64,000 nt of DNA, taken from assembly GCF_902459465.1 (NCBI RefSeq), contig NC_047083.1, positions 3,716,523-3,780,522 on the forward strand, read 5' to 3'. The stretch is from Asterias rubens. Lineage: Eukaryota; Echinodermata; Asteroidea; Forcipulatida; Asteriidae. A program made the translations under genes and the position numbers. A model generated the notes under the pieces. It was given only the letters and a program-made list of their open reading frames with translations, was not told where the DNA came from and ran no database searches. Position 1 is the stretch's first letter, and the number at the start of each line of letters is the position of its first letter. Positions 60,201 to 64,000 of this stretch are shown here, in pieces.

Positions 60201-62824
60201 GTTGTACAGCTTGTTTTCTGAAGGGGTTTAAACCGATCGCAAGCGACCAGTCAACTCGTGAATGAGTTAACAAAGGTATGACTAACCTCGTGTACAGAGT
60301 CTGAATGACCTCATGACCTTCCTCGACCTTTTTGACCTCTAGTAGCTTGACTCCTTGAAGGAGGTCGTTGAACCCATATAAGGGCAAGACAAAGGCTCTC
60401 TGATCATGGATGTATCTGATGTTGAACTTCTCAAGTGTTTTCGTTGTGATTTGCTGACATTAGAAGAAAAAAGAAGTAAACAGTGACTAATTTAGTGTAG
60501 GGGAAAATAACAGAGAAAGAATTTGGCCTTCCCTTTTTTTTTTTGGGGGGGGGGGATTCGTCATATAATGAAGCAAAAGTTGTCTGTGAAAGTATTATTT
60601 TGAAAGACCTGTGTTGGTCTGGCTAATGAGAGCAGCTGACTAACTCTCGATTCTTACCAAGCTAACCGCTGATTTCACAATGACTACTGTCATCTGGTAA
60701 CTGAATAACAATTTCTTGAGTTGTTCAGTTAATAATCATAGACGTCTAAACCAATGTTTGTATGAGAGAGATTGGCTGTTGTCAGCCTGGTGTTGTATCC
60801 CCTTGTGGGAGTTTGCCGAGTTCCCCTTACGGGAAGATCATCAAAACAAAACAAACAAACAAACAAATAAACAAACTAACAAACAACACACCAACCTCAA
60901 TCCCTAATGACGCTTTTAATCGATCCACCATGTACTCCCTGCATTTAGGCAACTCAACAGCATTCTCCCAAAGTTCATTGACCTTCTCCATGGCTGACAT
61001 CTGACCTTTGACCTCATCTTCATCAATGGTGGCAGCGGTGGGATTGATGAATGAGGATGGGTCGGTGATGCTCTGTTGCTTAGCGATGGCCATGCTGTTG
61101 TGTAGATTTTCCCAGCTACCGCATATTTCGGCACATTGACAAACACAATGCCCTGTAAGAATTAAATAGTCTTCTTAAGACAAGCACAAACTTAGAACAA
61201 ACAAGAAAAGTTATAATAGTAGACACAAATTCTCTGCAAGCCTGTACTTTTCTTGGCATTTTACCGAGAAATGGTCGAAAAATAAGAGGCTTCTCAGGAA
61301 TCCTAACTGAGCCCCATCCACAGCAACGTTTTAGCCATGATTCGGTAGAAGGGTGTCCAAATATGCTGGAAATTTTCAAACGGGGTTGTCCAAGGTGTTC
61401 ACTAACAATACATTTAGATATGTAAACAGCAGATAAAACAGGGAGTCCAAATTTAAAACAGGGAGTCCAAATTTAAAACAGGGTGTTAAAAAAATGCCGA
61501 TACACCCCTCTTTCAAAACCAATACTATGCACCACTACCACAGAGCAAGTTGAGCTATTTATGCCAAATCCATCTGGAGCTATCGCTCAGACAAAACTTC
61601 TTTTTGTTTTAGCCATAATAATATCAAAGTCTTATATAGCGCACGTATCTACCAAACAAGGTACTAAAGGCGCTGAGTATATACAAACTTTCAGAAAGAT
61701 AGGTTATTGCAGTGATGAATTCTGAGACCCAGCACCTCATAAGGGTTAAAAGGTGCTATGGCGCATACAGCAGCCACAGCCAGGAAAACTCCTTTACATT
61801 TGACTTGGGGGTCCTAAAACAATAGGCTTCTTGGGGATCCCAAGAACAATACATAAAAATGTGTTGCTCATTTAGCACAAAATCGGCCATTAAGCAACTC
61901 TATGAATCTGGGCCCTGTTACGATCATGACGCAGGCCGTATGCTTCATTATTGAAAGGGCACGGGCATCAAGGCGTTTTCTCCTTGATAAAGGGCACCCT
62001 ATGAGGAAACTGTACATTTCTACTGGAGCATTTCAAGGGCACCAAGGCAATGACCAGGGGCATGGATGCAATCGCCTCTGTTGCCTCCGTGAAGTAGCAG
62101 GCCTGATGACGACAGTCCTTCCGTAAGTTCCTTTATATTCCAAAACAAATATTATTATTATTATTAACATACCAGTGGTCATGTTGACAAACATCTTCTT
62201 CACATATTTACTCATTCTCTGTTTATCCTTGTGACCACAAAAGGGGCACTCTCCGACCAGACAAGCGTGCCCCATCTCAAACTCCATCCCTTCAGTCCCG
62301 AGATGACGCTTCATTTCGGTCAACGACGGCACCTGCGAATCATCCACGGAGTTGAAGCTCACGACACTCGACGTTGTCAACATTCTTTTCAGTATGTCAA
62401 AGTTCAACAACCTTCGCTGTCTCTGACAGTGTGTTACATTTGATTGGAATACATTTTTTCTCGGCGGGTTAGTTGAGTGCTTTGTTATATTTGGGATAGA
62501 AATTGGAAATGATTGGCCTGTTGAATTAACCCCTGCAGCAGACAAGAAATCTAAGTATTTATGTTTGTCATAGAGTCGACTTATCCGTTTCGAGTAGTTC
62601 GTCCATTTTGAGTTTTCTGATACTATGTTACATGATGAATTATATGTTGCCGTTCCTCTATTGGTGGGTCGAGTTGTAAAAGGGAAACTTGTTGAGGTCT
62701 GTTGTTGACAGTCTGTTGAGGTTGCCACGGCGACTGCAGTCCGTGTCCAATCGTTGATCTTTGTGACGCATGTTGTTTGTTGAAGATGACAAGCAGCTGC
62801 CTTAAGTTTGGCGAGCTGCTGCAT
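51255..62824 (-). CDS. TWNK: TWNK, Twinkle mitochondrial DNA helicase, 12 exons
   Basis: Hexameric 5'-3' replicative helicase of mtDNA. Exons in transcript order: 62173-62824, 60896-61152, 60287-60453, 59515-59671, 58791-58912, 57970-58141, 57273-57407, 56351-56424, 55739-55853, 53780-53971, 53214-53342 and 51255-51476. Sum 2394 nt, 797 aa plus TGA; every phase fits. Start ATG has a perfect CACCATGC context. N-terminus ([14 protein letters not shown]...) lacks early acids, consistent with mitochondrial import. About 166-231: primase-like zinc region with C193-x2-C196 and H219-CVCQC...C228. TOPRIM-like region 370-440. Linker [16 protein letters not shown]. RecA-like helicase: Walker A GPTGSGKT 533-540, catalytic E563 in GSFEIQN, Walker B VIDN with D634, [27 protein letters not shown], and arginine finger R729 in KNRFDG. 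Human protein is 684 aa; the extra length is mainly N-terminal. Introns are full of MITEs and SINEs. Confidence 0.97.
51554..51926 (+). mobile_element. TTAA-MITE family B (TWNK intron 11)
   Basis: TTAAAGCCATTATACACTTTC to AAAGGGTCCAATGGCTTTAA; core TAATTCTCGCTAACGAGAATT. Followed to about 52080 by an internally deleted A-like copy (GTTGGGACACACCAAGTGAG). Confidence 0.78.
52084..52477 (+). mobile_element. TTAA-MITE family A (TWNK intron 11)
   Basis: TTAAGACACTGGACACTATTG to GTGTCCAGTGCCTTTAA. Confidence 0.8.
52841..53060 (+). mobile_element. tRNA-derived SINE (TWNK intron 11)
   Basis: GTGTCATGGCAGAGTGGTTA (A box) and TATGGGTTCGAATCCCAG (B box), then CAAGACACTTATGCTCTCGA and a tail ending CCATGGGGTATAAATGGGTA. 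Head resembles a Leu/Ser-type tRNA. Confidence 0.75.
53994..54374 (-). mobile_element. TTAA-MITE family A (TWNK intron 9), 23 bp from exon 10
   Basis: TTAAAGGCAGTGGACACTATTG to GTGTCCACTGTCTTTAA. Lies very close to the exon 10 acceptor, so the polypyrimidine/branch region is squeezed into about 23 bp or lies in the MITE. Confidence 0.8.
54443..54640 (+). mobile_element. TTAA-MITE family A, left half (TWNK intron 9)
   Basis: TTAAAGGCACTGACTCATTTAG, TGTCAAAGACCTGTATTCTC, ACAAACCTGTGAAAGTTTGAG. Confidence 0.65.
55158..55356. mobile_element. Palindromic MITE, GGGCCC/AGCTTAAGC family (TWNK intron 9)
   Basis: GGCCCATTTTCATAAAGCTG to TGCTTTATGAATTGGGC. Confidence 0.65.
55370..55660 (-). repeat. 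Dispersed repeat I, two units (TWNK intron 9)
   Basis: AAAGGGCACCAAGGCATTTTC, GGGCATTTCAAGGGCACCAA, GGCAATGACCAGGGGGCATTG. Confidence 0.6.
55901..56145 (+). mobile_element. TTAA-MITE family B, internally deleted (TWNK intron 8)
   Basis: TTAAAGCCATTGGACACTTTCG to GAAAGGGTCAAATGGCTTTAA; the hairpin core is lost. Confidence 0.75.
56784..57171 (+). mobile_element. TTAA-MITE family A (TWNK intron 7)
   Basis: TTAAAAACACAGGGACACTATTG to GTGTCCACTGCCTTTAA; perfect hairpin GATTTCGAGACCTCA...TGAGGTCTCGAAATC. Confidence 0.8.
57508..57896 (-). mobile_element. TTAA-MITE family A (TWNK intron 6)
   Basis: TCTAAAGGCAGTGGACACTAG to GTGTCCAGTGTCTTTAA, ending about 75 bp from exon 6. Confidence 0.78.
58325..58664. 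mobile_element. Two tRNA-derived SINE copies, facing each other (TWNK intron 5)
   Basis: Plus copy: GTGTGGGTTCGAACCCTGC (B box) at about 58388. Minus copy: GGCCTAGCAGTTAAGAGC and GTGGGTTCGATTCCTAG at about 58570-58660. They share a tail with GGACGAAGCATCATGGTTAA. Confidence 0.65.
59335..59485 (-). repeat. Dispersed repeat I (TWNK intron 4)
   Basis: AAAGGGCAAGGGCACCAAGG, AAAGGGCACCCTATGAGG, GGGCAACAGAGGCAATTTCC; ends about 30 bp from exon 4. Confidence 0.55.
59748..60130. repeat. Direct duplication flanking a SINE (TWNK intron 3)
   Basis: CATTTATTTAGAGATAAATT, then GACCATGTACACATT, and TTTGCAAATGGCAACCCCCC occurs at about 59750-59825 and 60028-60105. Between them (59870-60028) is a minus-strand SINE head with GGGTTCGATTCCTAG. 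Confidence 0.7.
60690..60850 (+). repeat. Dispersed repeat (inverted copy of 30920-31080)
   Basis: AATCATAGACGTCTAAACCA, ATGTTTGTATGAGAGAGATT, GTTTGCCGAGTTCCCCTTAC. Confidence 0.55.
60843..60890. repeat. (CAAA)n simple repeat at TWNK exon 2 donor
   Basis: About ten AAAC/CAAA units ending only a few bases into intron 2. Confidence 0.8.
61605..61790. repeat. SINE-like dispersed repeat (TWNK intron 1)
   Basis: ATATCAAAGTCTTATATAGC, AAACAAGGTACTAAAGGCGC, AAGGTGCTATGGCGCATACA; same family as 44450. Confidence 0.55.
61925..62105 (-). repeat. Dispersed repeat I (TWNK intron 1)
   Basis: GAAAGGGCACGGGCATCAAG, GGGCACCCTATGAGG, GGCACCAAGGCAATGACC; ends 67 bp from exon 1. Confidence 0.55.
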
Positions 62825-64000
62825 GGTGACATTCTTCTGATCTCCTGTAATGAAATAATACCTGGTGAGGTAAAAAGTATAAAATTAAGTTGCTGAGATT
62901 TTTTTAATAAAAGCTGAACATCGTTCTCCCTGCCTGAACAGTGGTCTGCTGGCCAGTAAAAATACCCGAGGATCAGTAAAAATGCATTGCAAGTAGTCCG
63001 TCTGGAGAGTTCTGTGTTGAAAATGATCACTTATTCCAAACGATGTTGAATATTGAAAAAGCTGGCGGTCTGAGGAGTTTTAATTCGTAAATGCATGGCA
63101 TGCAGGGGCCATAATCGTGCGGGGTTGATAGAATAATGCCCCGCATGCCATACATTACCAGTGCCAGAAAGCCATAGACCTATATCATGCTGTCACCATC
63201 TTAGTCATGTTCCCAACTTCCAATTACAGTAATGAGTGCTAACATTCATTGCCCATGGCACCAGACTATTCTGTCATCCCGCCTCAGTTTGGTGACAATA
63301 ACAATGAGTTGGACGATGCGGTTTCGTTCTGCTATCGTCTCCCGTAACGTCATAGTCATGACTCATAGACATACATCTATCTCAACAATAACGAGTTTGC
63401 TTTTATTTTGGCAACGCAAATCTCTATTTTCTCTTTTTTTGTTTATCTCGCCAAAATTAGGCTCTTTGTGACCTTTGAACTCTCATTGACCCTGATGGGG
63501 GGGACCAGAAAATCCACTCTGCAATCTCAAAAATTGTTAAAAATTTTAAATTCTTCAAAATAAACCGTAACTCAGTCCCCAACTACTCCGTTTTACCACA
63601 ACACAACAAATGCCAATTGTCCCCGACCGTGCACGTATTTTTTTCCCAGGACAAACGTGGAGAATTATCTACACACGTTCGTCCTAAAAAGAAAAAATAC
63701 CCAATCCGTGCTTTGTGTACAAAACATATGGACACGTGTCTGGGAACACACTCTTCTGAATCTATTCAGAAGATATGGCAATATTACTCCTAACTATATA
63801 TGAGGTTCGCTCTAAGTGCTATCGTCTCCACAACTATGAGTTTCGAACGAACCTCATATAGTTCTAGGATTAAGTGGCAATGGGGCCTACACTGGAATAA
63901 ACATTACAATTCCCATGGTTACTGGTTGAATGGAAACAGACTCAGGGAAGTGAAATTTACCACCCTGGAGTGCAGGAGGCTGTGAGGAGATCTTATCGAT
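62825..64000 (-). promoter_or_regulatory. TWNK 5' region with several inverted repeats
   Basis: Holds the TWNK 5' UTR and probably its promoter. Hairpins: GCATGGCATGCAGGGG... with CCCCGCATGCCAT (63095-63150); AACTATATATGAGGTTCG... with CGAACCTCATATAGTT (63791-63863); and TTCTGAATCTATTCAGAA at 63755-63772. No other gene seen. Confidence 0.35.

Overview
This is animal nuclear DNA: spliced genes with GT-AG introns, AT-rich intergenic DNA and dense short repeats. The gene content (MOB2, Twinkle, a PPP1R15 homologue) and the repeat families suggest a deuterostome. An echinoderm, probably a sea star, is my best guess, based on remembered repeat families rather than a search. Three host genes are readable, all on the minus strand.

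Layout: (1) 0.28-3.1 kb, a PPP1R15 (GADD34/CReP-like) gene whose last exon or exons lie beyond the left edge. (2) 11.5-46.1 kb, MOB2, rebuilt as five coding exons (229 aa). Its first coding exon is only 17 nt long and lies about 31.5 kb from the second, and intron 1 is full of mobile DNA. (3) 51.3-62.8 kb, TWNK (mitochondrial DNA helicase Twinkle), rebuilt as 12 exons giving an uninterrupted 797-aa protein, with reading phase matching at every junction.

The most striking object is a 7.6-kb DNA transposon in MOB2 intron 1 (14670-22251). It has 215-bp terminal inverted repeats and carries two intact, convergent, spliced genes. One is a 735-aa THAP-domain DDE transposase of Kolobok-like type. 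The other is a 203-aa protein whose C-terminal half is the cysteine-rich zinc-binding intracellular ('ballast') domain otherwise known from the P2X7 receptor tail. Each terminal repeat carries two perfect TGACGTCA (CRE) palindromes upstream of the gene it faces. This cargo gene is the best candidate for an undescribed system here.

Much of the rest consists of non-autonomous elements. At least four MITE families have TTAA-bounded ends and often sit end to end sharing one TTAA. There are also other palindromic MITEs, a hAT-like MITE with an intact 8-bp target duplication, tRNA-derived SINE copies, two LINE ORF2 tail relics, a hammerhead-like motif in a dispersed repeat, and several minisatellites. 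One minisatellite overlaps the TWNK stop codon. No rRNA gene, functional tRNA or CRISPR array was seen. All gene models come from reading splice sites and reading frames by eye; transcript evidence was not available.
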